Shown in pieces: positions 47,401-58,192 of a DNA stretch of 64,000 bases. The position numbers were made by a program, and so were the translations under genes. The notes below the pieces were generated by a model. It was not told where the DNA came from, did no database searches, and saw nothing but the letters and a program-made list of their open reading frames with translations. Each line of letters starts with the position of its first letter. Position 1 is the stretch's first letter. The DNA comes from Hyalella azteca (taxonomy: Eukaryota; Arthropoda; Malacostraca; Amphipoda; Hyalellidae): positions 1 through 64,000 of the forward strand of contig NW_025945897.1 in NCBI RefSeq assembly GCF_000764305.2. The letters run 5' to 3'.

Positions 47401-50400
47401 ACTACGTCGAGCTGCTAGCTCACGTTCGCCAGACCTACGAAGGAGCTGAGAAGAGCCCAGTGATCGTGTTTGGTGGATCATATGGAGGCATGCTAGCGGC
47501 GTGGATGAGGATTAAGTATCCGCATGTCGTGCAAGGGTGAGCCTTCCATGGCATTTTATACAAGATATTTTCAATATATTGATTCTGTCTCGCGAAACTC
47601 AACCGTTTTCAAGCTCTCGTTGAATTAGAAAATAATTTCCGAGAAAATTTTTAGCTTTCGCTTGAGAGGAGGCATTTATCCGTGCATTATTTAAAAGCAG
47701 GACTTAGAAATTATTGGGAAGGGGAAGATTATGGAACATGGGCTTCAAGCCTAGGTGATCTATGGCTGGCTATATGTCATTGCTGGCGACTTGTAATTGG
47801 TGCGATGCCGCGTAAAAATTCTAATGGACTGGTAACTCAAGTAACAAATTATCAGCGACCACAGTTTTAACCTATATTTTCAAAATTTATTTATTGCTGT
47901 GGAGTCATCTCGTGGCACTTGATATTGAAATCATGTTTATCTACTCCTCAGTCGATACGTACCGGTATTTGGCATGTTGGATTCCCTCTCTAACATTACA
48001 GACTTATCCTTATCATACAGCCTGAAGAGCAGCACAAAATGGTCATGCTATTTAGATATACTTAAGCATGATACATATTTTCTGTCAGTACTCACGTCAA
48101 AAAATTGACTTCGCAGAGCCATCGCTGCATCGGCGCCAGTAGCGCAGTTCACGGGCCTGACGCCGTGCGAGAAGTTCGGTCAGGTTGTCACCCACACCTT
48201 TGCACTTCAGGGACAAGAATGCGTGCAGACAATACGCAAGAGCTGGGATGCCATCAATAAAATGGCCGCCACTGGTGAGACGTTTGGGCCATTTAAACAA
48301 TAATCTTTCATATTTTAAAAGTAAAACTATCGATCATGGATAAATATATATTTTGAATTAGTATTAGGTGGTAGAATTTCCTTGTTGAAACATTTACGAT
48401 TGAAACACGCACCAGAGAATACATTATATTCTAATTTTCAGGGAATCTCTGAAAACTATCTCAAATATAATAATCTATCAAATCAAATATACAATAATAT
48501 AATATCTCTGAAAACTCTCTCAACTATCAACGTTGACTCTGAAAACTATCTCAAAGTTCAGACAATATAGATGTGGGTTAAGCTATCGTCGGCCGGCAAT
48601 TCCAGCTAATAAATTTTGCTTCAAAGAAGGTCGTAGACTTCATTATTCGGACTACACTGCAGTAATTGGACCAACAACTACGACATCGAGTTTTACAAAC
48701 AAGCAACTTCATCTCAAAATCATCGATGAATTCAACTGGCTTGGTTATACCCTTGACAACAACGTCAAGCTCCGGACTGCACGCAGCAAATGCCTGCAAA
48801 AAAATCTCTAGTTCCCCAAAGAAGCCGATGTAGTCTGTAAATTTTGCTTTAAAGCTGGTTGTAGACTTCATCATTTGGACTGCATTGGAGTTATTGGACT
48901 AACAACCACGAAATTGCGACCGTCTCACCTGCCGCCTACAGTCTGAAGGACAGGGGAACCTCCTGAGACAAGCTTACAAGGCCGTCGCTCGCACTGAGCT
49001 GGAGGAACCCACCAGCATCGTCATCATGCAGTGCTGGAGGAACCCACCAGCATCGTCATCATGCAGTGCTGGAGGAACCCACCAGCATCGTCATTATGCC
49101 GTGGCGCCCAATATTAACAGACCTACGAATGCTGGAACCCTCATCTTTGGAGATTTGACTCCAGCATCTGCTTTCAAATAACCGGAATGGTCTGAACTTT
49201 GAGATAGTTTTCAAAGTTATTTCCTGTTTCAAAATTTTCGTGTTTTGTTCTATTTACGTGTATCATGTACAAAGTCTCATTATTCTTTTTATAACTTGAA
49301 AATTATTGTTGATACATTCGAAACGTCGTTAAATATGTTATTCTGTAAGTACTTGCTAAGACCTGCCTTTTGATCTACCGTATTAACGCCATCTAAAAAA
49401 TTTTCTGACTTCCTGAAAATATGAATATAATGCATTCTCTGGTCATTAGTCACACGTGTTTTAACAAGAAAATATATATATATATGTGCCCTGTCAAACT
49501 GAAAAAATGTATGTCGTGCTCAATAAAAGATTTTTATATTCCTGCAGTAATTCAATTCTATTTGAAAAGTGAAGACTTGATAAATTTGCCTATTTTCATA
49601 AGCAAAGAGAGACATCCATGTCTCATTATAGCGATAAAACTTTAATGTGAATTTTGTTAAAGAACGAAAAGTAATTCTTATGAACAATTTTATTTAGTTG
49701 TAGTAGTAGTTGATTTAGTAAACTTTGCTAATAAGAGTATATAGAAATTCGAATATAATATTTACCAAGGGACATTTTATTTAATTATATTTACCCACTT
49801 TTAAAGCTTTTAAAACTTGCCTAGAATTTAATTCGCAATATTGAGAAAAACAATTAGAAAATTGTTAATAAGAATTTATCTCTGGTATTCAACAAAACCT
49901 GCAACAAAGAACAACGGCCTAACTCCCAAAAAACACATTAATGGGAAGTTACCTCAATGTTATTCGTGATATTCTTATCTGTCGATTTTGTAAAATAATT
50001 TTTGGTGTATTAGTATAATCAGTAGAATTTTCTTGTGGGAACAGCTGAAGGTCGCGCGTGGCTGAGCGACGCTTGGCGGTTGTGCAAGCCTTTGAATTCT
50101 ACGGATGACGCTAAAAACCTCAAGAGTTATCTCTCTGATGTGTGGACCAATCTCGCCATGGCAGACTACCCTTACATGGCTAACTTCTTGGCTCCTCTGC
50201 CGGCCTATCCCGTCATGGTAGGGAAGTCGTGTAGTAGCAAAACACAGACTTTTTTCGATTCTTCCTGAAGTTAGATTTTGAGTCCTATAAGTACACACGT
50301 AGACTATCATAGATACCAGCGTTATCATATCATATGATATAGGTATATATTGAATAAAGTGTTGAACTAGATCGGGGAATTGTAAATGAACTGGACTCAG

Positions 50401-51927
50401 AAAATTTTTTTTACACTATTATTAGTCAAGAAGATGTGGTTGTTCATGTATGAAGGACTGTCTGAGCAACAACTTTTGGTATAAATATATAGACGTTCAA
50501 AAGGATACGTTTATGTTGAATGTTTATTTTCCTGGAAGATGAGTCTCATTGAAAATACTCTCAAAGATTGCAAGTTATGACTTACTTTAATAAGTTTTTT
50601 TGGCTTTTATTATTTAATTGTAACTTCAGATAATGAAACCTACTAACATTATTTTGTTTTTGCACAGGCGGTATGCCAGCCTATGAAGTTCTTGAAGGAT
50701 GAGCCGAAGGAAATTTTGCTGGAAATTTTTGAAGGCCTCAGTGTTTATTTCAACTACTCGACCACGGCTACTTGCCTGAGTTACGAGTCTTCTATGCCCT
50801 CCTCTCTCGACGACAACGGCTGGTTCCTCCAGGTTCCTTGTCGTTTAGATAGTATCTTATAAAGGATAGTATATATCATCTCCCTTATCTTAATCCTATA
50901 CATCGTTTGGCCATTCTCTAATTTATGAGCTAACTTAGCTCCTCATAATATATCCATTTCGTAGTAGAATTATTTCTAATTTTAACGAAATTATATTCAG
51001 GTTGAGTTACACTTTAAAGCTAGAAAAATTCATACACAAAAATTATTTTATTTCTAACGGTCTTTCATCTGTCAGAGCTGCACGGAGATGGTGATGCCCA
51101 TGTGTTATGACGGCAAGAATGACTTCTTCGAGCCACAGGCCTGGAATTTGACAGAGTTCAGTGAAACTTGTGTAAAGAAATGGGACGTTCGTCCTGAACC
51201 TTACAAGATGGAGCAAATGTACGGAGGACGTAACCTCAAGTACGCCAGCAACATCGTCTTCAGGTGAATTCAGTTAAATTATTGAGTATTGACTAGTAAT
51301 AGAAAAAACGTTACGGCACCTTAATAATAAAGTTAAGAACTAAAATTTTATATGTCGTTTACTGGCCTTACAGATTTTCAATTAAACACTGATATAATTT
51401 GAGTTATATTTGACTTTTGCACATAACATCTATTTATTAGTCTTATAGGCTTATATAAAAAAATATTAAATGAATGAGAATCATTTTGAACAAATTGATT
51501 TGACACCTAACGACAATGAATTAATAAAATGTCATATGGATATGACATTGTGTTTGTAATATTTAATTGTGTATAAAATTTTAACCTCTCAAAGCAATGT
51601 GGCTAAGCTTCAAGATTTTTTTTTTCAGTTGAAAGAATTTTCAAATCTACTTTACTTGATGTGTACCAAGAAGTTTCCACAATGAATATCATTTGAAGCT
51701 AATTTTATGAATTTTTCTACAGCAACGGCCTCCTAGACCCTTGGTCATCAGGTGGCGTCCTGGAAGATGTCAACGAGTCCGTGGTGTCGGTGATCATCCC
51801 TGAGGGGGCGCATCATCTTGACCTGCGATCTTCAGAACGCGCAGATCCTAAATCCGTGATACAAGCGCGAGATGTCCACAAGGCCAATATCCTCAAGTGG
51901 ATATCGGAATATAGCAACAGTGTTTAA
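44436..51927 (+). CDS. PRCP: Lysosomal Pro-X carboxypeptidase (peptidase S28)
   Basis: PRCP removes C-terminal residues after proline in the endolysosomal/secretory pathway (family knowledge). Exons: 44436-44561, 45876-46019, 46469-46570, 47355-47536, 48117-48274, 50045-50217, 50668-50832, 51076-51263, 51723-51927; phases agree, 480 residues against ~496 in human. The start [18 protein letters not shown] is a signal peptide, then [12 protein letters not shown]. Catalytic Ser166 in FGGSYGGML, Asp418 in [10 protein letters not shown], His443 in EGAHHLDLR; also [15 protein letters not shown] and [14 protein letters not shown]-glycosylation sequons include HWNRTGG, NYST and WNLTE. Introns carry MITEs (47085, 50224) and a larger element (48536). 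The poly(A) signal AATAAA is at 52732. An alternative first exon may exist at 35877. Confidence 0.95.
47085..47224. mobile_element. GGAC-core non-autonomous repeat, copy 3, in PRCP intron 3
   Basis: AAAAAATATAACTCACTACTC ... CATTTTCTCGTCGACGAAAA ... ACGGACGGACAGACGGACGG ... AAATGAGAAAATGCGCTAAAA, collinear with 3261-3433. It ends about 130 bp before the exon 4 acceptor. Confidence 0.7.
48536..49217. mobile_element. Inverted-repeat element carrying coding-like sequence
   Basis: In PRCP intron 5, GAAAACTATCTCAAAGTTCA GAC (48541) is inverted as GTCTGAACTTTGAGATAGTT TTC (49190), giving ~25-bp ends. Two more partial copies of the left end (TCTCTGAAAACTATCTCAAA, near 48445, and a variant near 48505) lie outside. 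Inside, a ~80-bp segment occurs twice (48606-48690 and 48838-48915; [11 protein letters not shown] against [11 protein letters not shown]). It is followed by [20 protein letters not shown] and [16 protein letters not shown]. The protein source is not recognised. Superfamily is unknown. Confidence 0.5.
48999..49103. repeat. 35-bp tandem repeat, three units
   Basis: CTGGAGGAACCCACCAGCAT CGTCATCATGCAGTG repeats at 48999, 49034 and 49069. The period of 35 is not a multiple of three, so it shifts frame through the coding-like segment of the surrounding element. No spacer structure is present, so it is not a CRISPR-like array. Confidence 0.85.
50224..50450. mobile_element. Diverged hAT-type MITE in PRCP intron 6
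   Basis: GTAGTAGCAAAACACAGACT, TTGAGTCCTATAAGTACAC, GACTATCATAGATACCAGCG, GAACTGGACTCAGAAAA follow the order of the 17777 MITE with many substitutions. It starts only about 7 bp after the exon 6 donor (50218), so the intron's first bases may be transposon-derived. Confidence 0.5.
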
Positions 51928-52731
51928 AATACAGCAGGATATGCTGCAGTGGATATTGTTCACTGCAAGGGATATTGGCATGATCATTGATATGATGCTC
52001 GAGAGGAAAGGTTATACAATGGTATATAACCAATCGTGTAGTAAGAGTTTTGAATATGTGTTATGGGTAGGATACTCCTAATCCTAACAATTTTTTCGAT
52101 AAGAATTCGGGTTTAAAATTGTATTGATGTGGCTGGAGTACATTTTATGCGAATCCTCCATAAATAAGATCGATTGTAGAGAGAAAATCGTTAAGTGATT
52201 ATTATTCAGACTCTCAACTCGCTTCCAAAGTAAAGTTTAAACAACTCGCACCTCGTAATCGATGGTTCGAAATGCTCTCATATTTTGGTTGTGCCAAATT
52301 CTGCTCTGGACTTAAGATTTTTTAGCATCATGAATCCTTCCGATAAATACGCGTCATAGACGTATTCCGACACCTGGACGTGGAGCAAAATAAAACAGAA
52401 GCGTATTATGTGTTGTAGACACTTTCAATGATGGGCGATTATCATTTCATTTTAAGCAATAGTAGCAATTTCATCCATTAATTGCAACTGTTTTAACTTG
52501 ATAAGTTTTCTAGGTAGAATTCGATGGATATCTATCTCGAGCTTTGTAGTTGTGCTGAAAATCTGAATACATTTTAGTTTCAATATACATTTAGCATAGC
52601 ATACATTTAGTTTTAGCATAGCGTATATGGGATGGTTTGATGGGATTTTTTATTTAACTCTCGAGTGATCCTACTTAACCACAGTCATCTTTTACACGTT
52701 GTCTACCTTACATACTCCTGAAAAAATGTAC

Positions 52732-52767
52732 AATAAAAATAAAAAGTTATTCGAGTCAATGTTTATT
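52732..52767. terminator. Opposed poly(A) signals of PRCP and TMEM216
   Basis: AATAAA on the plus strand at 52732-52737 would end PRCP transcripts. TTTATT at 52762-52767 is AATAAA on the minus strand and lies 35 bp past the TMEM216 stop. The signals face each other 25 bp apart, so the two 3' untranslated regions probably overlap. Confidence 0.6.
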
Positions 52768-52801
52768 TACTGCACAAATAGTTTTATGTAAAGAGCATAC
52801 G

Positions 52802-53227
52802 TCATTCGGCTACTTTTGGAGATTTTCGAGATAGACCTAAGCTGACGACCAGGGAGAGCAAAGCTTGAATGCCGAGCAAAACCATTGCACTTGCTACAAT
52901 AATAGTTTCGATCTTCAAAATGTAAGTTTGCCATAGCAAAAGGTAAACAAGAACCGTGCATGCAGGGGCGCTAAGTATCGTTGAAACGAATACATAAAGA
53001 GTTTTCTCTGTTAAATTTCCTCTTTCACCACTTGCAATACGACCAAGTTCGATGATAATATATAATAGAAGCAGTAACGCTTCAGAAACGATGCTACCAT
53101 AGGGATACGGTAGATAATTGACTTTGAATACAAGAAGTAGAATCTCCGCCAACACAAAAGCAGGAAGAAACCATTTGCTCATTGAAAGTAATATTTGAAA
53201 CGGGAGTGACGATTGAGATTCGTCCAT
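52802..53227 (-). CDS. TMEM216: TMEM216-like tetraspan transition-zone protein
   Basis: TMEM216/TMEM17/TMEM80-family proteins are small tetraspan components of the MKS/tectonic complex at the ciliary transition zone (family knowledge). The uninterrupted frame gives 141 residues, close to the ~145 of human TMEM216. Hydrophobic segments are about 17-35, 43-61, 77-98 and 103-133. Family-like motifs are the loop YLPYPYGSIVSEALLLLLY, GERGNLTEKTL and LLLWQTYILKIETI. The start MDESQSSLPFQILLSMSKW is preceded on the minus strand by a stop-rich leader. The coding region has no intron, unlike vertebrate orthologues. It lies 160 bp downstream of CDC26 on the same strand. TMEM80 is the alternative assignment. 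Confidence 0.8.
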   Translation of the reverse strand: MDESQSSLPFQILLSMSKWFLPAFVLAEILLLVFKVNYLPYPYGSIVSEALLLLLYIIIELGRIASGERGNLTEKTLYVFVSTILSAPACTVLVYLLLWQTYILKIETIIVASAMVLLGIQALLSLVVSLGLSRKSPKVAE

Positions 53228-53387
53228 GATGTAAGGAAAATTTGTGGACAGTGGTAAAAAAAACTAGACAAAATATCGTTTTGAATACTTCACTAAAAAT
53301 TAAAAAGCCGATTTTAATTTGACTATGAAAAGGTAATGTGGTAATGTAATTTGACCTATATAGTTATTATTAAGCGGAAGGACGAAG

Positions 53388-53588
53388 TTAGTTGGCACGT
53401 CGTGGTCTTGGATTGTATCCTATTCTAGCTTCAATCATGTCTTTAGTCCTGGCCGAATCTAAGGGTTCCTTGTTTAGCTCGGTCTTGGCTTCTGAAGTAG
53501 TAGGCCGATCCTTGGCGTTCTTCACATTTTCAAGCTCTTCCAAGTCTTCTAGTTTTATTTCAATCTTGGTCAGGTCTCTCCGGAGCAT
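53388..53588 (-). CDS. CDC26: Anaphase-promoting complex subunit CDC26
   Basis: CDC26 (APC12) is a very short subunit that binds and stabilises the TPR protein APC6 in the anaphase-promoting complex; its N-terminus inserts into the APC6 TPR groove (family knowledge). The frame gives 66 residues: MLRRDLTKIEIKLEDLEELE at the start matches the conserved MLRR-x-x-T-x-x-E-x-K-x-x-D-x-x-E pattern, and the C-terminus ARIGYNPRPRRAN matches the conserved RIGY-x-P end. An in-frame ATG 14 codons upstream exists, but TTTCAG lies only 10 bases before MLRR, so the start at 53588 in an exon following a 5' untranslated intron is preferred. TMEM216 follows 160 bp downstream. Confidence 0.88.
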   Translation of the reverse strand: MLRRDLTKIEIKLEDLEELENVKNAKDRPTTSEAKTELNKEPLDSARTKDMIEARIGYNPRPRRAN

Positions 53589-53630
53589 GTTCGAAAGTCT
53601 GAAATTGGAAGAGATAACTGGTGAAAGCAT

Positions 53631-54286
53631 ATGTTGTAAAAATTATTGCAGAATAACATTCAAAAGATAGTACATCTGCGTAGATGATTTGATGATGCCA
53701 TCAACTGGATCAGTGGTGAAACAAAGAAAGTTGCCAATTTTACACGAAAGTTAACAAGTTTTTATATGAAATCTATCATGGTTGACCAATTCTGTTTGAT
53801 TTCATTCTCATCACAAATACTGTTTGTGAAGATTATTATATGTTACTGATCAAGATAAAGAAAATTAATATAAAATTTTACCTTAATTTTGATTTTGCTG
53901 AATCTACAAAAAAAAACTTGTTTTGAAGCAAGAATTTACATCTCATCGATTTTTGTTATCAGTACTATGTACAGGTACTTAGAAGATGCTGGATTAATTA
54001 ATAAGGAGTCATCTAGGAAGAGTTTCTTGAAAAACAAGTGATCCGAATTGACCCAACACAATGTTGCTTCAGAAGAAATGTACAATTGAACAATTGTTGC
54101 TGTAGCATCACATGACTTATAATTAATTTAGATTTCTCAATTAATTGTGGCTGTAAAAAGTGTAAATCAATTAACGCAATTTGATTTTAAATCCAATCAA
54201 TAGTCATTCAAACAAGAACTATCAGCAGAATTTTACCACAGAAGTTCAATAAGGAATAAAAAGAATAGTATCATCAAGTACATCAA
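53631..54286. other. Upstream of CDC26, no feature recognised
   Basis: This probably includes the CDC26 5' intron and promoter, but no first exon, TATA-like element or repeat can be fixed from the sequence. Confidence 0.35.
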
Positions 54287-54454
54287 CTGGGGTGACTTTG
54301 GCCACCATTTATGGAGCATAACCATGCAGCAAAAGGCATCATGTAATAGTCTATCATAAATGTTGGTACATGCCTTTTAATAGTCTCTAATCATGTGTAT
54401 CATAAATCATACATGTAATAGTCCATCATAAAATGTTGGCCAAAGTCACCCCAG
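54287..54454. mobile_element. 168-bp MITE with CTGGGGTGACTTTGGCCA ends
   Basis: CTGGGGTGACTTTGGCCA at 54287 and TGGCCAAAGTCACCCCAG at 54454 are perfect 18-bp inverted termini. The interior is AT-rich with internal repeats (GTAATAGTC-TCATAAA words). No coding sequence is present. Confidence 0.85.
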
Positions 54455-55194
54455 CTTATAGTATAGAATGTTAGAAAGAACCATGAAAAGGATCTAATTT
54501 TGCTCACCCTCACTTAGGGAATTAGTGTTGTCACAATTTAATACAAAATAACTAATTCATTCTGACAAACACAGAACATCTTCCTGGCTTCAATAAATTC
54601 ACTCAAATTCCAAGAAACTTCATGCTAGTCTCATTGGAACATAATTGCAAGTTTATTACCTGATAGTAGTATTCTTACTTCAATAAGCATGCATGCATAC
54701 TAGCAGAATACACTGTTGATGCTAAAGCTATCAAATTCCATCAGCTGAGATTTAATGACTTCCATGAACTTAGGGTCATTGTCAGGAAGATCTGCAAGAG
54801 TGTGGGAATAAACGTTGCTAAACTACTAATTTCTATTGTGATAAAATTAGTTGAAAAATATCATCTTAATTTTAGTACAGTAATGATTGTTTGCTGCTGA
54901 ATTGGACAAGCAAATTGGCAATAGATGGTGTTTTATTTTTGGAGATTGTGGTGTGTTCCAACAAGCATTTTACATGCAAAAATTATGATTTCAAATTGGC
55001 AAAGTACCATAGTCCACTACAAATGAACAGAAATTTATAACAAGAAGAAATTTAAAAGCATCAATAAAAAATAAAACAATTAAAGCAATGGTAAATTTTT
55101 TGTATAGAAGCTGTCAAAAATTGCATGGTATTTTGAAGACTTTCCTTGGTATAAATGCATAGATGACAAATATTGATGATCAATATTTGTTGAT

Positions 55195-55545
55195 GATCAA
55201 ATGAGTGACGTGTATGAGTAGAGCTGCCACTGCCATGCACTTACCTATATCAAAACACATCCTATTCAAATAGTCCTAATGTAACACAAAGATAAAATTC
55301 CTTTTGAACAGAAATTTTGAAGAATTCATCAATTATTAATGAATTCTGCAAAATTTTAGTCTATAATTCATTTTGAAGTTATAATAATAATTCATCAATA
55401 ATTGATGAATTCTTTAAAATTTCAGTTTACAATGCATATTTTTTCTTTGTCTTACATTAGGTCCATATTATGTATTTTGGTGCAAGTGCATGGCAGTGCC
55501 ACAGTGGCAACTATACATACATGTCACTCATGTCAGCTAGAGATG
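55195..55545. mobile_element. Long inverted repeat (hairpin MITE), arms ~160 bp
   Basis: The left arm ATGAGTGACGTGTATGAGTA, GCCACTGCCATGCACTT, CCTAATGTAACACAAAGA pairs with the right arm TCTTTGTCTTACATTAGG, AAGTGCATGGCAGTG, ATACATGTCACTCAT. The centre holds nested GAATTCATCAATTATT / AATAATTGATGAATTC palindromes. A transcript would fold into a long double-stranded stem. No coding capacity is present. Confidence 0.75.
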
Positions 55546-55928
55546 AATAACATATCTAATTTGAAGCCATGACTAAATTTATGAGTCAATGATTGAATCA
55601 ACTTAGTAGCCATATATACATTCTTTCTATTCATTTTATTTAAATGATGCAAACTCTTATACCAAGCCATATTATGTCAAATTAAACGGGAAAATTGGGC
55701 AGCAGCCACCCTTTAATGAGACAGACTTTTATGCTTTCAAATAATTTCACCCCATTTCTATTGTGCTTGCTCAATTTTTTTTGGTAAAGTAATAAAAATT
55801 GTACATTTTTGCTCACAATTTTTGAAAATCACTGGCAAAATAATTATTTTCAACCTGCATTCTGACCAGTATTCCAGGTTAGATATAAAATTGCTATTTT
55901 AATTTTTTAAACAATTATCTATGCTATA

Positions 55929-57320
55929 GTCAGATGGGGTAAGACAGGACCGAAATCACTAACAAGCCCGTAGCATCTATACCATGAATAACTAAAAAAT
56001 CCTAAACCTATCACAAGGTGTATCTATGTAATGGGCTTCTAAGCTACAACTCTGACATTTTGCATCTAACATAATTTTCTGTACAGATTAAAAAAAGTGA
56101 GCTGGTCCCATCTTACCCCATTGGGGTAAGATGGGACCAGGCTGGGGTAAGACAGGACCAACTGTTTATTCTTATGTTACAAGGTTTTTAATAAAAGTAC
56201 AAATCTGATATTCAATATTATCCATCTAGAAACACATTATTCGATTAAACAACCACTTGTTACTGTTTTGTGTTGCAGGAAGTCAACTCTAATATCAGTC
56301 ACATTGAAGTTTTTGTCACGAGAAAACTTTGTTAAGCATAATAAAGGTGGGTTGGCTTTGGTTCATTGTAGAGCACTGCTAAATGCGTCCTGTATATTCC
56401 ATTACCTAGTGTCATTGTCTGAAAAATTTTTCACATTGGTAATAAAACCAATGGATAATAACTTGAGTGTCAGACATCATGAGTTTTCTTGCTAACTGCA
56501 TTTGTGGTGCACTTCTTCAAACATAGCTCATGCCCTGTCACAGAGTTGTGATCATAATTATTTTTCATGTTTCACACAATGATTTTCTCCCCAGCCAATC
56601 TTGCACATAGTTCTGCAGGTCAATAATGGGAAGTGACATCCCTATTTTCTCCATCCCTTTGATGCAATTTAAAATAGTGCACTAAATTTCTCTAATTAAA
56701 AGAGCTAACAAGTTGCAGTTTGAGCCAAAGATAAAAATTTTGACCAAAATACTCCATGTACTGACAGTGACTGCACAATAATATAGGTATTCATTTAAAA
56801 ACTATTTTGATAAACTGTAGGGTAATAGAGGACCATTTGTGGGGTAAGACAGGACCATATGTGGGGTAAGATAGGACCGTTTGTGGGGTAAAACAGGATC
56901 ATTTAGTGGTCCTGTCTTACCCCATGTCCGGTCCTTTTTTACCCCATTGTATAATACATGTCAGGCAGTAATGGTAGCAGGTAGGAATGTCTAGTATGTC
57001 TCAAAAGTTGCTTATTACTTGAGGTTACCTGCCTACATTCACAAACCTGGCCAAAATTTTTTTTTTATTAGACAGAGCTTACTGGTATTTCCCAAGCAGG
57101 GTTAACTATTTTGTGACCCTTCGTTACATAGGTTTTCTTTAAAAATTAGCCAGAAATCCATTATTTGCAGAAGAGGGTTGCCACAAACACTGAAATGACA
57201 GGCAATGATTGCTCTAACATATTCTTTTGTCAAATTGAATTCAGTGCAATTAGAATGCACGCCATGGGCTGGTCCTTTCTTACCCCATGAAGGCTGCGAT
57301 CCTGTCTTACCCCATTTGAC
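55929..57320. mobile_element. GGGGTAAGACAGGACC element, copy 1 (~1.4 kb)
   Basis: The ends TAGTCAGATGGGGTAAGACA and TGTCTTACCCCATTTGACTA are inverted, with TA at both edges, suggesting a TA-duplicating transposon. Motif GGGGTAAGAYRGGACC recurs in both orientations in two clusters near the ends (56105-56165 and 56850-56955, plus 57270-57310). No transposase is visible; a 75-codon frame at 56268-56495 matches nothing I know. Confidence 0.75.
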
Positions 57321-57725
57321 TATATATCATACATTTGAAAAAATATCTATCTTGATGACTAAAGATATTTTGTCTTTTGAAAGTTCTAAGATTTCCAATA
57401 AATGGATTATCTTTGATCAGTGATAAGAATAATTGGCCTACTATTCACTGTTGACTGTTAGTATTAGGCTTTGTGGCTCATGACTCCATTAGCACGATTA
57501 GGAATTAGGATTAGGGAACTTGATGCCAATGTGAATCATTGTAAACAATTTATTAATATAAAACTATAATATTTCAAAAAGCACACAATATAGTATAACA
57601 ATTGGTTACAGAGCTACTAATAAAAATGAAGTAGTTAAAAACCAAAAATATTTAACTTTTTAATAGAAGAATGACAATATTGCTAATTAGTTCAAGATGA
57701 AGATACCCTACCATGATTAGGATTA

Positions 57726-58190
57726 TAGTCAGATGGGGTAAGACAGGACCAAAATCACTGACAAGCCTGTAGCATCTATACCATGAATAACTAAAAAACC
57801 CTAAACCTATCACAAGATGCATTTATGCAATGGGCTTCTAAGCTACAACTCAGACGTTTTGCATCTAACATAGTTTTCTGTACAGATTAAAAGAAGTGAG
57901 CTGGTCTCATCTTACCCCTGTGGGGTAAGACAGGACCAGGCTGGGATAAGACAGGACCAACTGGTAATTCTTATGTTACAAGGTTTCTAATAAAAGTACA
58001 ATTCTGATATTCAATATTATCCTTCTAGAAACACATTATTTGATTAAACAACCATTTGTTACTGTTTTGTGGTGTGGGAAGTCAACTCCAATATCAGTCA
58101 CATTGGAGGTTTTGTCACGAGAAAACTTTGTTGACGTCAAATGTAGCCATATGATCCATTTAGTCTTTTGAGCAAAAAATATGGATATTA
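57726..58190. mobile_element. GGGGTAAGACAGGACC element, copy 2, left part only
   Basis: Matches the first ~460 bp of copies 1 and 3 (TAGTCAGATGGGGTAAGACA to GCCATATGATCCATTTAGTC). It stops at TATATAG, exactly where copy 3 begins, so copy 3 either inserted into it or recombined with it. Confidence 0.75.
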
Positions 58191-58192
58191 TA

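Noticed and set aside
48999..49103. Three regular 35-bp repeats as a CRISPR-like array
   Set aside because: The units abut directly with no spacers and lie in an animal intron; it is a small tandem repeat.
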